The translations under genes and the position numbers were made by a program. A DNA stretch of 64,000 nucleotides from Ideonella benzenivorans (GTDB lineage Bacteria > Pseudomonadota > Gammaproteobacteria > Burkholderiales > Burkholderiaceae_C): positions 186,001 to 250,000 of the forward strand of contig NZ_JAGWCB010000010.1 of the NCBI RefSeq assembly GCF_020387415.1. The letters run 5' to 3'. Positions 56,893 to 64,000 of the stretch are shown piece after piece (position 1 is the first letter of the stretch; each line of letters starts with the position of its first letter). The notes under the pieces are model-generated. The model ran no database searches. It worked only from the letters and a program-made list of their open reading frames with translations, and was not told the DNA's origin.

Positions 56893-57390
56893 TCAGGGCT
56901 GGCTGGGACGCCCCGGACCGACCGTGCCAGCCGCACGGGCCGACAGGTAGGCATAGAGGTCGGCGATGTGCGCGGTCACCACCGGCTCGCCCGACCAGGC
57001 CGGCATCGTCACCACCCCTTGCCGGCCGGCAATCACCTCGTCCACCAGCGCATTGCGGTCGGCCTGCTGGGGCGGCAGCCCCCAGTCATAGCGGTTGAGC
57101 ACCAAGCCGACGAAACGACGCTCGCCCAGTTCGGACACGCGGTTGAGCAGGTTCGGCCCGCCCCCCACCACACCGGCCGCATCGGCACCGTGGCAGGCGG
57201 CGCAGCGGGCCTCGAACACCCGCCAACCGCCATAGACCGAGCCCTGCGGCTGGGCCGCCTTGGCCAGCTGCCGGGCCGGTTCGCGGTTCTGCCATTCGAT
57301 CGCACAGCCGCTGGCCAGCGCCGCCAGCGCGGCGACCGCCAGCCAGGTGCCCCGGCGGCGCCAGGAAGATTCTTGCGTCATCGTGTTCAT
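56893..57390 (-). CDS. Cytochrome c lipoprotein
   Basis: A 165-aa protein with a lipoprotein signal (LASGC, lipid Cys29) and one heme-binding CAACH at C63-H67. A methionine in VTMPAW near residue ~128 is a candidate sixth ligand. The single c-type domain has the YAYLSA ending helix. It is probably a membrane-tethered electron carrier. Its gene stands alone between rne and nagZ, with no oxidase nearby. Confidence 0.85.
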   Translation of the reverse strand: MNTMTQESSWRRRGTWLAVAALAALASGCAIEWQNREPARQLAKAAQPQGSVYGGWRVFEARCAACHGADAAGVVGGGPNLLNRVSELGERRFVGLVLNRYDWGLPPQQADRNALVDEVIAGRQGVVTMPAWSGEPVVTAHIADLYAYLSARAAGTVGPGRPSQP

Positions 57391-57421
57391 GTCCTTGTCG
57401 TCGTTCGGCCGTGGGGGCCTC

Positions 57422-58489
57422 TCAGCCCATCAGCCGTTCCAGCGCGCGCTGGTAGGCCGGTGCCATCATCAGCTCATCCCAGGGCAGCGGCTCGGTCTGC
57501 GGCAGCAAGGCCAGCCGGCGCTGTTCCGAGATGCCCTCGGGCACCCATTCTCCCCGGCTTTGGGCCGCCATCAGCCCGTCGAGCAGTTCATCCACCGGTT
57601 GGCCCCCGGCCACCAGCGACTGGTTGCACAGCAGCACCAGGTCGCACCCCGCCTGCAGCGCGGCCATGCCCGCCTCGGTCGCGCTGACCGCACGGCCCTC
57701 GATGAAGCGGGCGCCTTCCATGCTCAGGTCGTCGCTGAACACCGCCCCCTCGAAGCCCATCTGGCGGCGCAGGATGTCCTGCAGCCAGACCGGCGAGAAG
57801 CCGGCCGGCCGCGCATCGACCTTGGGGTAGATCACATGGGCCGGCATCACGCTGGCCAGGGCCCCACCCAGCCAGCCATAGGGCTGGGCATCCTCGGCCA
57901 GGATGGCCTTGCGCGAGCGCTTGTCCACCGGCACTGCCACATGGCTGTCGGCCTTCACGAAGCCGTGCCCGGGGAAGTGCTTGCCGCAGTTGGCCATGCC
58001 GGCCAGCAACAGGCCATGCATCACGCTCTTGGCCAGCAGCGTCACCACCCGGGCATCGCGGTGGAAGGCACGGTCGCCGATCACGCTGCTCTCTCCGTGG
58101 TCCAGGTCCAACACCGGGGTGAAGCTCAGGTCCACGCCGCAGGCCCGCAGCTCGCTGGCCAGCACGAAGCCGGCCGCGGTGGCCGCCTCGGTGGCGCGCA
58201 TTGCATCCTGCATCCACAGCTCGCCGTAGTGGCGCATCGGCGGCAGGTGGGTGAAGCCATCGGTGCGCAGGCGCTGCACCCTTCCGCCCTCGTGGTCGAT
58301 GCAGACCAGCAGGTCCTCGCGGAGCGCCTTGACCTCGGCGATCAGCGCGGTCAGCTGGGCCCGGTGCTGCCAGTTGCGGGTGAACAGGATCAGACCGCCG
58401 GTCAGCGGATGGGCCAGACGGCGACGGTCGTCGTCGCTCAGCGTGGTGCCGGCGATGTCGAGGATGACGGGGCTGTGGTGGTGGTTCAT
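57422..58489 (-). CDS. nagZ: Beta-N-acetylhexosaminidase NagZ
   Basis: A 355-aa GH3 enzyme that removes GlcNAc from 1,6-anhydromuropeptides in cell-wall recycling. The catalytic nucleophile lies in [10 protein letters not shown]. The mobile loop histidine of NagZ is in [15 protein letters not shown]. It is cytoplasmic, without a signal peptide. The ATG overlaps the acpS stop (ATGA at 58486-58489). Confidence 0.94.
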   Translation of the reverse strand: MNHHHSPVILDIAGTTLSDDDRRRLAHPLTGGLILFTRNWQHRAQLTALIAEVKALREDLLVCIDHEGGRVQRLRTDGFTHLPPMRHYGELWMQDAMRATEAATAAGFVLASELRACGVDLSFTPVLDLDHGESSVIGDRAFHRDARVVTLLAKSVMHGLLLAGMANCGKHFPGHGFVKADSHVAVPVDKRSRKAILAEDAQPYGWLGGALASVMPAHVIYPKVDARPAGFSPVWLQDILRRQMGFEGAVFSDDLSMEGARFIEGRAVSATEAGMAALQAGCDLVLLCNQSLVAGGQPVDELLDGLMAAQSRGEWVPEGISEQRRLALLPQTEPLPWDELMMAPAYQRALERLMG

Positions 58490-58905
58490 GCGGACAAGGA
58501 CGCGGCAGCGTCGGCAGCGGTTTCGACGACGACGAAGCTGACCACGTAGTCGGTCTCGTCGCTGAGGGTGACATGGGCGCGCCAACCGCGCGCCGCGAAC
58601 CAGTCGGCCAGAGCGCCCGACAGGTGCACAAAGGGCTGGCCGCTGGGGTGGTTGAGGATTTCGCAGGCGCGCCAGGTCATCGGCATGTGCATGCCCAGGC
58701 CGATCGCTTTCGAGAAGGATTCCTTGGCCGAGAAGCGGGTGGCCAGGTAAGCCAGGCCGCGGCTGGCCGCCCGGGCCCGCCGGGCCTGGAAGACCTGCCA
58801 CTCGGTCGGCCCCAGCACCCTCTCGGCGAAACGATCGCCCTTGCGGGCCAGCACCTCGCCGATGCGACGCAGGTCGCAGATGTCGGTGCCGATGCCCACG
58901 ACCAT
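58486..58905 (-). CDS. acpS: Holo-[acyl-carrier-protein] synthase
   Basis: A 139-aa phosphopantetheinyl transferase activating ACP with coenzyme A. Motifs are [15 protein letters not shown] (metal-binding Asp) and [13 protein letters not shown] (catalytic Glu and Lys). Length is slightly above the E. coli 126 aa. The ATG at 58905 lies 4 bases after the pdxJ stop; the longer frame is a shadow of pdxJ. Confidence 0.95.
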   Translation of the reverse strand: MVVGIGTDICDLRRIGEVLARKGDRFAERVLGPTEWQVFQARRARAASRGLAYLATRFSAKESFSKAIGLGMHMPMTWRACEILNHPSGQPFVHLSGALADWFAARGWRAHVTLSDETDYVVSFVVVETAADAAASLSA

Positions 58906-58909
58906 GGCG

Positions 58910-59701
58910 TCAGGCCCGGGGCTGCACCTGACGGATGCAGGCCAGATAGGCCCGCACCGTGGCGTCGTAGCCCAGCTCCAGCGCATCGGCGATCAGCGCA
59001 TGGCCGATCGACACCTCCTGCACGCCGGGCACGAGCCGCAGAAAGTCGGCCAGATTGTCGCGGTTGAGGTCGTGGCCGGCATTCAAGCCCAGGCCGACCG
59101 CCAGCGCCGCCCGCCCCGCCGCAGCGAACTGCGCGCCGACGGCCTCGGCCTGCGGTGTGCCCCAGGCCGCGGCCCAGCTTTCGGTGTAAAGCTCGACCCG
59201 ATCGGCGCCCAGCGCCGCCGCATGGGCCATGGCCTCGGGCAACGGGTCCATGAACAGGCTCACCCGCACCCCCAGTGCATGGCATTCGTCGATCAGGGGC
59301 TTCAGGACAGGTGCATCGGCCGGCAGATTCCAGCCATGGTCGGAGGTGAACTGCCCCACCGTGTCGGGCACGAAGGTGGCCTGGTGCGGGCGCACGGTCC
59401 GGACGAAGTCCATCAGGTTGTGCAGCGGGTTGCCTTCGATGTTGAACTCGACCGCCGGCCAGGCCTGGAGCAGTTCGGCCAGTTCGTGCACGTCGCTGCC
59501 GCGGATGTGGCGCTCGTCGGGCCGCGGGTGCACGGTGATGCCCCGGGCCCCCGCCGTCAGCACGATGTCGGCCGCCCGGGTCACGCTGGGAATGCCCAGG
59601 TGACGGGTGTTGCGCAGCAAAGCGACCTTGTTCAGGTTGACGGACAGGGCGGTGCCGGCGCCAGCGTGGGCACCGGCTTCAGGAGCGACGAGCGGATTCA
59701 T
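58910..59701 (-). CDS. pdxJ: Pyridoxine 5'-phosphate synthase
   Basis: A 263-aa TIM-barrel enzyme joining 1-deoxyxylulose-5-phosphate and 3-amino-2-oxopropyl phosphate. Landmarks are [28 protein letters not shown] and [16 protein letters not shown] and [13 protein letters not shown]. The N-terminus is 15-20 residues longer than in E. coli. The ATG overlaps the recO stop (ATGA at 59698-59701). Confidence 0.95.
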   Translation of the reverse strand: MNPLVAPEAGAHAGAGTALSVNLNKVALLRNTRHLGIPSVTRAADIVLTAGARGITVHPRPDERHIRGSDVHELAELLQAWPAVEFNIEGNPLHNLMDFVRTVRPHQATFVPDTVGQFTSDHGWNLPADAPVLKPLIDECHALGVRVSLFMDPLPEAMAHAAALGADRVELYTESWAAAWGTPQAEAVGAQFAAAGRAALAVGLGLNAGHDLNRDNLADFLRLVPGVQEVSIGHALIADALELGYDATVRAYLACIRQVQPRA

Positions 59702-60525
59702 GGTGTGGGGGATGACGGGGACGATGGAGGCACCGGCACGTCCATCAGCTGCTGGGCATCGATCATCACATCGCGCGTGCGCAGCCGGGGCGAGCCCAGA
59801 TGATAGTGAAGCAGGCCCCGCAGTGTGCTCTTGAGCACGGGCAAGGCCTGCGCGCAGAGCGTCTGCAACTCCGACAGCGCGCCATGGTCCAGTGCCTGCT
59901 GAAAGGCGGCCCACTGCCGGCCCGACAGGGCCGCTTCGTCCGCCTGCCCGGCCACCAGCCCCAGCTCGGGTCGCAGCTGGTAGGGCAGGCCCGCCGCCAG
60001 CGCTGCACCGGACGCGGAGACCTGGTCCAAGGGCGGCAGCAGCCCGATCTCACGCAGCAGCACGATCTCAAAGGCCCGCAGCGCCGCCTGGGTCAGGGTG
60101 TCGTCGGCCGCCCCCAGCGCCGGCAGCGTGGCGGCATAGGCATCGAACAGCAGCACATGCGGATCGTGCCGTGCCAGCAGCTTCATCAGCAGCTCGTTGA
60201 GGTAGAAGCCGCTGAACAGGGCCGCGCCGGCCAGCATGGGCTGCCCCCCGGCCCACTCGGCGCTGCGCAGGGTCAGGATGTCGGCGCTGTCGTCCTTGGC
60301 GGGCCGGCTGGCTGCCACCAGCAGGCGCTGGAAGGGCAACAGCACCGGGCGCAGCTGGGAATACGGGCGCTTGGCGCCCTTGGCAGCCACGGTCACGCGG
60401 CCATGGTCCCGGGTGAACAGGTCCAGGATCAGGCTGGTCTCGCTCCAGTCGTAGCGGTGCAGCACATAGGCCGGCGCGGGCGCCGTGGCACGGCGGGAGG
60501 ACATGGCAGGAGCCGCCCGGCTCAC
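59698..60525 (-). CDS. recO: DNA repair protein RecO
   Basis: A 275-aa RecO, the recombination mediator that works with RecR to load RecA. The N-terminal OB-fold holds [25 protein letters not shown] and KGAKRP. The zinc cysteines seen in some species are absent. I kept the GTG start at 60525, which overlaps the era stop (GTGA); an ATG at 60504 is possible but has no Shine-Dalgarno. Confidence 0.92.
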   Translation of the reverse strand: MSRAAPAMSSRRATAPAPAYVLHRYDWSETSLILDLFTRDHGRVTVAAKGAKRPYSQLRPVLLPFQRLLVAASRPAKDDSADILTLRSAEWAGGQPMLAGAALFSGFYLNELLMKLLARHDPHVLLFDAYAATLPALGAADDTLTQAALRAFEIVLLREIGLLPPLDQVSASGAALAAGLPYQLRPELGLVAGQADEAALSGRQWAAFQQALDHGALSELQTLCAQALPVLKSTLRGLLHYHLGSPRLRTRDVMIDAQQLMDVPVPPSSPSSPTP

Positions 60526-61454
60526 TCGTAGCCGTAGCTGCGCAGATGTTCCTCGGTGGCCGCCCAGCCGGAGCGCACCTTGACGTAAAGCTCCAGGAAC
60601 ACCTTGGCCTCCATCAGGCGCTCCAGCTCCTGGCGCGCTTCGGTGCCGATGCGCTTCAGGCGCTCGCCCTTCTCGCCAATGATCATGCCCTTGTGGGCGT
60701 CACGCTCGACCACGATGGTGGCGGCGATGCGGCGCAGCGCGCCCTCCTCTTCCCACTTGTCGATCACGACGGTGGAGGTGTAGGGCAGCTCGTCGCCAGT
60801 CAGGCGGAACAGCTTCTCGCGGATGATCTCGCTGGCCAGGAACTTCTCGCTGCGATCGGTCAGCGCGTCCTCGTCATAGAACCACTCCTGCTCGGGCAGG
60901 TAGGGCTTGAGGATGGCGAACAAGCGGTCCACATCGGCCTGCTTCTGGGCCGACATGGGCACGAACTCGGCGAAGGGATGGCGTTCCTGCATGCTCTTGA
61001 GCCAAGGCAGCAGATCAGCTCGGCGCTGTACCGCGTCGAGCTTGTTGGCGATCAGCACGCAGGGCTTGCCCTCGGGGATCAGCGCCAGCACCTTGGCGTC
61101 ATCCAGGCCAAAGCGGCCGGCCTCGACCAGGAACAGCACGATGTCCACATCCGACAGGGTGGACTGCACCGTGCGGTTGAGGGTGCGGTTGAGCGGGTTG
61201 GCGTGCTTGACCTGGAAGCCCGGGGTGTCCACGAAGACGAATTGGGCCTCGTCCACCGTGCGCACCCCGGTGATGCGGTGCCGCGTCGTCTGCGCCTTCT
61301 TGGAGGTGATGCTGATCTTCTGCCCCACCAGGGCGTTCATCAGCGTGGACTTGCCCACGTTGGGGCGACCGACAATGGCGATCAGGCCGCAGCGGGTGGG
61401 CACGCCATTCACCTCGGACGGCGGCAGAGGGACGGACGACGGTTCAGATGCCAC
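60522..61454 (-). CDS. era: GTPase Era
   Basis: A 310-aa GTPase for 30S ribosome maturation. G1 GRPNVGKS (residues 29-36), G3 DTPGF, G4 NKLD are present. A C-terminal KH domain carries [13 protein letters not shown]. It is 30 bases after rnc, the usual rnc-era pairing. Confidence 0.96.
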   Translation of the reverse strand: MASEPSSVPLPPSEVNGVPTRCGLIAIVGRPNVGKSTLMNALVGQKISITSKKAQTTRHRITGVRTVDEAQFVFVDTPGFQVKHANPLNRTLNRTVQSTLSDVDIVLFLVEAGRFGLDDAKVLALIPEGKPCVLIANKLDAVQRRADLLPWLKSMQERHPFAEFVPMSAQKQADVDRLFAILKPYLPEQEWFYDEDALTDRSEKFLASEIIREKLFRLTGDELPYTSTVVIDKWEEEGALRRIAATIVVERDAHKGMIIGEKGERLKRIGTEARQELERLMEAKVFLELYVKVRSGWAATEEHLRSYGYE

Positions 61455-61484
61455 GAGGGACCTTCGGCTGGGGAAAAACGGGAC

Positions 61485-62183
61485 TCAGTCGTGCGGGCCG
61501 GCACCGGCATCGCTCTGCAGCAGTGCCAGCATCCTCTGCGCGGCCTCCTGCTCGGCGGCACGGCGGGAACGCCCCTCGCCCAACTGCGTCAGCTGCAGAC
61601 TGGGCACCGCGCACTCCACCTCGAAGGTCTGGGCGTGAGCCTGGCCACGTGTGGCGACGATGCGGTAGCTGGGCACCGGCAGGCGGCGCCCCTGCAGCAA
61701 CTCCTGCAGCTCGGTCTTGGGGTCCTTGCGCCAGCTGTCCGCGGTGGTGGAGTCGATCACCTCGCCGAACAGCTGCTTGACCAGAGCCTGCGCCGCCTCC
61801 AGCCCGCCGTCCAGGTAGACGGCCCCGATCACGGCCTCCATGGCATCGGCCAGGATGGAGGCGCGCTGGGCACCACCGCCACGGGCCTCGCCCTCGGACA
61901 TGCGCAATTCGTCGGACAGGTGCAGTTGCAAGGCCACCTTGTGCAGGCTGTCCTCGCGCACCAGATGGGCCCGCACACGGGTCAGATCGCCTTCGTCCGA
62001 ATCGCCGAAGCGGTCGAACAGCAGACGCGAGACCGCCAGGCTCAAGACCGCATCGCCGAGGAATTCGAGGCGCTCGTTGTGCTCGGCGCCGTAGCTGCGG
62101 TGGGTCAAGGCCCGCTGCAGCAGCTCGGGCCGCTGGAAGCGGTGGCCCAGACGCTGTTGCAGGAGTTCGTGACGTGCAGGCAT
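61485..62183 (-). CDS. rnc: Ribonuclease III
   Basis: A 232-aa RNase III. The catalytic signature NERLEFLGDAVL (residues 36-47, E40 and D44) and the distal MEAVIGAVYLDGG block are present. The dsRNA-binding domain covers residues ~155-225. It processes rRNA precursors and structured mRNAs. It lies 14 bases after the DUF4845 gene. Confidence 0.96.
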   Translation of the reverse strand: MPARHELLQQRLGHRFQRPELLQRALTHRSYGAEHNERLEFLGDAVLSLAVSRLLFDRFGDSDEGDLTRVRAHLVREDSLHKVALQLHLSDELRMSEGEARGGGAQRASILADAMEAVIGAVYLDGGLEAAQALVKQLFGEVIDSTTADSWRKDPKTELQELLQGRRLPVPSYRIVATRGQAHAQTFEVECAVPSLQLTQLGEGRSRRAAEQEAAQRMLALLQSDAGAGPHD

Positions 62184-62197
62184 GGACAGAGGGTCTT

Positions 62198-62581
62198 TCA
62201 GCGGTTGCCGCCGTGGTACTTGATCAGCAGGTAGACCGGATCGAACAGCTCGATCTGCTTGTCGTAGGCAAAGCTGATCTTGACGTGGTCGCCGCTGGTG
62301 TCGATCTGCAGGTCATCGGCGCCGATCGTGCTGATCGAGTACTCGACATCCTGCTGGGCCTGGAAGGCCTTGCGGATCTCGGGCGCCGTGTTGGTGCCGG
62401 AATCCGCGATCTTCTGCACCGCCCGCTGGATCGTGAAGTACTCGTTCATCGTCGGCAGCACCTTCATCGCGAGCACGGCCAGCATCCCGACCAGCACCGC
62501 CCAGAACAGCAGGCCGAGCAGCGACAGGCCACGCTGACGCAGATAGCTGGAACGGTGCGGGGATCGGACGGACATCGCCAT
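62198..62581 (-). CDS. DUF4845 domain membrane protein
   Basis: A 127-aa protein with one hydrophobic segment (LLGLLFWAVLVGMLAVLAM, residues ~21-39). The rest is the DUF4845 domain (PTMNEYFTIQRAVQKIAD, VKISFAYDKQIELFDPVYLL). The gene is characteristically between lepB and rnc in beta- and gammaproteobacteria. Function is unknown. A second start at 62575 is possible. Confidence 0.87.
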   Translation of the reverse strand: MAMSVRSPHRSSYLRQRGLSLLGLLFWAVLVGMLAVLAMKVLPTMNEYFTIQRAVQKIADSGTNTAPEIRKAFQAQQDVEYSISTIGADDLQIDTSGDHVKISFAYDKQIELFDPVYLLIKYHGGNR

Positions 62582-62592
62582 GATGGTGGGCC

Positions 62593-63576
62593 TCAGTGGA
62601 AACTGCCAATGCGGCTGGGGTTGCGGAAATTCATCCAGACGAACACCGCCTTGCCCACGATGTTCTCATCCGGCACGAAGCCCCAGTATCGCGAATCTTC
62701 CGAATTGTCGCGGTTGTCGCCCATCATGAAGTAATGACCGGCCGGCACCTTGCAGACAAAACCCTCGATGCTGTAGCGGCAGTTCTCCCGGAACGGGAAC
62801 TGGCGCGGCGCGTCCACATTGAACGGCAGCACCTGCGGGCGGCGCTGGATGGCATGCTCCACCGGGCCGAGCTTCTCGCTGAACTGGGCCATGTAGCGCA
62901 TGCTCTCGTCGTCGTAGGCATCGCCCAACGCCTGCGTCGGCACCGGCTGACCGTTGATCTTGAGCTGGGCGTTCAGGTAGGACACCTCGTCGCCGGGCAG
63001 GCCAACCACCCGCTTGATGTAGTCCAGCCGCGGATCGACCGGATAGCGGAACACCACCACGTCGCCACGGGCCAGGTCCTGGTTGGGGATGATCTTCTTG
63101 TCGATCACCGGCAGGCGGATGCCGTAGTGAAACTTGTTCACGAGGATCAGGTCGCCGATCTGCAGCGTCGGGATCATCGACCCCGACGGGATCTTGAACG
63201 GCTCGAACAGGAATGAGCGCATCACGAAGACAACGATGATCACCGGGAACAGACCCGCGGTCCAGTCCAGCCACCAGGGCTGGCGCAGCAACTGTTCACG
63301 CGCGGCGGCGATGTCGCCATCCACCTTGTCGATGCCCAGCTTGGACAGCTCGGCCCGGCGGGCGGCATCCTGGGCCTCCAGCGTGCGGGCCGCAGCCTCG
63401 CGCCGAGGCTGGAAGCGCCACTTCTCGGCCACCCAGTAGATGCCGGTCACCACGGAAAGGATCAACAGCAGCAGCGCAAAGTTGCCGAACCAGAGATCCA
63501 GATACCAACCGCCCAGATAGACGATCAGGGCGCCGTACAGGACGGCGGTCAATGCACTCATGGGGGAGTTACTCAT
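62593..63576 (-). CDS. lepB: Signal peptidase I
   Basis: A 327-aa leader peptidase. Two N-terminal membrane regions (residues ~7-48) and a third ([16 protein letters not shown]) precede the catalytic serine in [14 protein letters not shown]. The general-base lysine is in [13 protein letters not shown], and box E is [14 protein letters not shown]. The ATG at 63576 overlaps the lepA end by 8 bases; a second ATG at 63561 would start [10 protein letters not shown] and is equally possible. Confidence 0.94.
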   Translation of the reverse strand: MSNSPMSALTAVLYGALIVYLGGWYLDLWFGNFALLLLILSVVTGIYWVAEKWRFQPRREAAARTLEAQDAARRAELSKLGIDKVDGDIAAAREQLLRQPWWLDWTAGLFPVIIVVFVMRSFLFEPFKIPSGSMIPTLQIGDLILVNKFHYGIRLPVIDKKIIPNQDLARGDVVVFRYPVDPRLDYIKRVVGLPGDEVSYLNAQLKINGQPVPTQALGDAYDDESMRYMAQFSEKLGPVEHAIQRRPQVLPFNVDAPRQFPFRENCRYSIEGFVCKVPAGHYFMMGDNRDNSEDSRYWGFVPDENIVGKAVFVWMNFRNPSRIGSFH

Positions 63577-64000
63577 CCACTTGGAGAATGGCCAGGAAGG
63601 CTTCCTGCGGCACCTCGACGGTCCCGATCTGCTTCATGCGCTTCTTCCCGGCCTTTTGTTTTTCGAGCAGCTTGCGCTTGCGGGTGATGTCACCGCCGTA
63701 GCATTTTGCCAGCACGTTCTTGCGCAGCGCCTTGATGTTTTCGCGCGCGATGATGTTGGCCCCGATGGCCGCCTGGATCGCCACGTCGTACATCTGGCGC
63801 GGGATCTGCTCGCGCATCTTGGCGGCCACCGCCCGGCCGCGGTAGGCACTCTGGCTGCGGTGCACGATCATCGCCAACGGGTCGACACGGTCGCCGTTGA
63901 TCAGGATGTCCACCTTCACCACATCGGCGGCGCGGTACTCCTTGAACTCGTAGTCCATCGAGGCATAGCCACGCGAGACGGACTTCAGCTTGTCGAAGAA
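63569..64000 (-). CDS. lepA: Elongation factor 4 (LepA), C-terminal part
   Basis: The frame is open to the right edge of the window, so only the last ~143 residues are present. They include [17 protein letters not shown], then [19 protein letters not shown] and [20 protein letters not shown], the LepA C-terminal domain, ending [14 protein letters not shown]. LepA is a translational GTPase acting in initiation or back-translocation; its GTPase domain lies outside. It heads the leftward lepB-rnc-era operon. Confidence 0.95.
   Translation of the reverse strand, partial: FFDKLKSVSRGYASMDYEFKEYRAADVVKVDILINGDRVDPLAMIVHRSQSAYRGRAVAAKMREQIPRQMYDVAIQAAIGANIIARENIKALRKNVLAKCYGGDITRKRKLLEKQKAGKKRMKQIGTVEVPQEAFLAILQVDE

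Noticed and set aside
53922-56954. 1,010-codon open frame on the minus strand opposite rne
   Set aside because: Low-complexity complement of RNase E (long Ala/Gly/Arg/Leu runs); rne has all its conserved motifs.

Overview
The window is a high-GC chromosomal segment from a betaproteobacterium, most likely order Burkholderiales (Ideonella/Rubrivivax/Leptothrix/Roseateles-like). This placement rests on the DUF3683 FAD oxidoreductase, the order lepA-lepB-DUF4845-rnc-era-recO-pdxJ-acpS-nagZ, the bfd/bfr/hemP/DUF2325 iron cluster, and the strong G/C bias at third codon positions. I saw no tRNA, rRNA, CRISPR array, insertion sequence or prophage gene. Most of the window is core metabolism, with several accessory patches.

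Layout. 1-4.4 kb: the end of a large FAD oxidoreductase, a glycerophosphodiester phosphodiesterase, a secreted GloVer-repeat protein and an MFS exporter. 4.5-6.4 kb: a compact operon of three bactofilins with two tiny tail-anchored-type membrane proteins. 6.4-10.5 kb: a methyltransferase, LysE exporter, AraC regulator, argJ and a small unknown. 10.6-12.9 kb: two tandem paralogous exported SxxK/YxN serine hydrolases, one of them a lipoprotein. 13-24.3 kb: a six-gene glycogen operon read leftward (GH13 alpha-glucosidase, glgB, glgX, glgC, glgA, glgP).

24.4-39.7 kb holds a fragmented urease locus. ureA-ureJ-ureB-ureC is followed by a terminator. Then comes a block of mostly unrelated genes (a CTP-synthase-like amidotransferase, cupin, DUF2939, DUF1697, GNAT, OMP, GST and an isoprenylcysteine-methyltransferase-family protein), then ureE-ureF. 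A second insertion follows: a beta-propeller lipoprotein plus an operon containing an orphan FlgH-like L-ring protein. ureG comes last. ureD is not in the window. A sigma54-type (-24/-12) promoter lies upstream of ureA and a near-match lies upstream of ureG, so nitrogen-status control may still link the dispersed pieces.

39.7-43.8 kb: the Fur-boxed iron cluster bfd / bfr / hemP / DUF2325, then a globin-coupled diguanylate cyclase. 43.8-50 kb: a leftward cofactor cluster panB-panC-bioB-bioA-bioD-bioF (pantothenate and biotin). 50-53.4 kb: sppA, a Rieske protein, a gph-like HAD phosphatase and rluC. rluC is divergent from rne (RNase E), which has an unusually long structured leader. 56.9-64 kb: a cytochrome c lipoprotein, then the leftward nagZ-acpS-pdxJ-recO-era-rnc-DUF4845-lepB-lepA series. 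Its genes are tightly packed, with several ATGA/GTGA overlaps.
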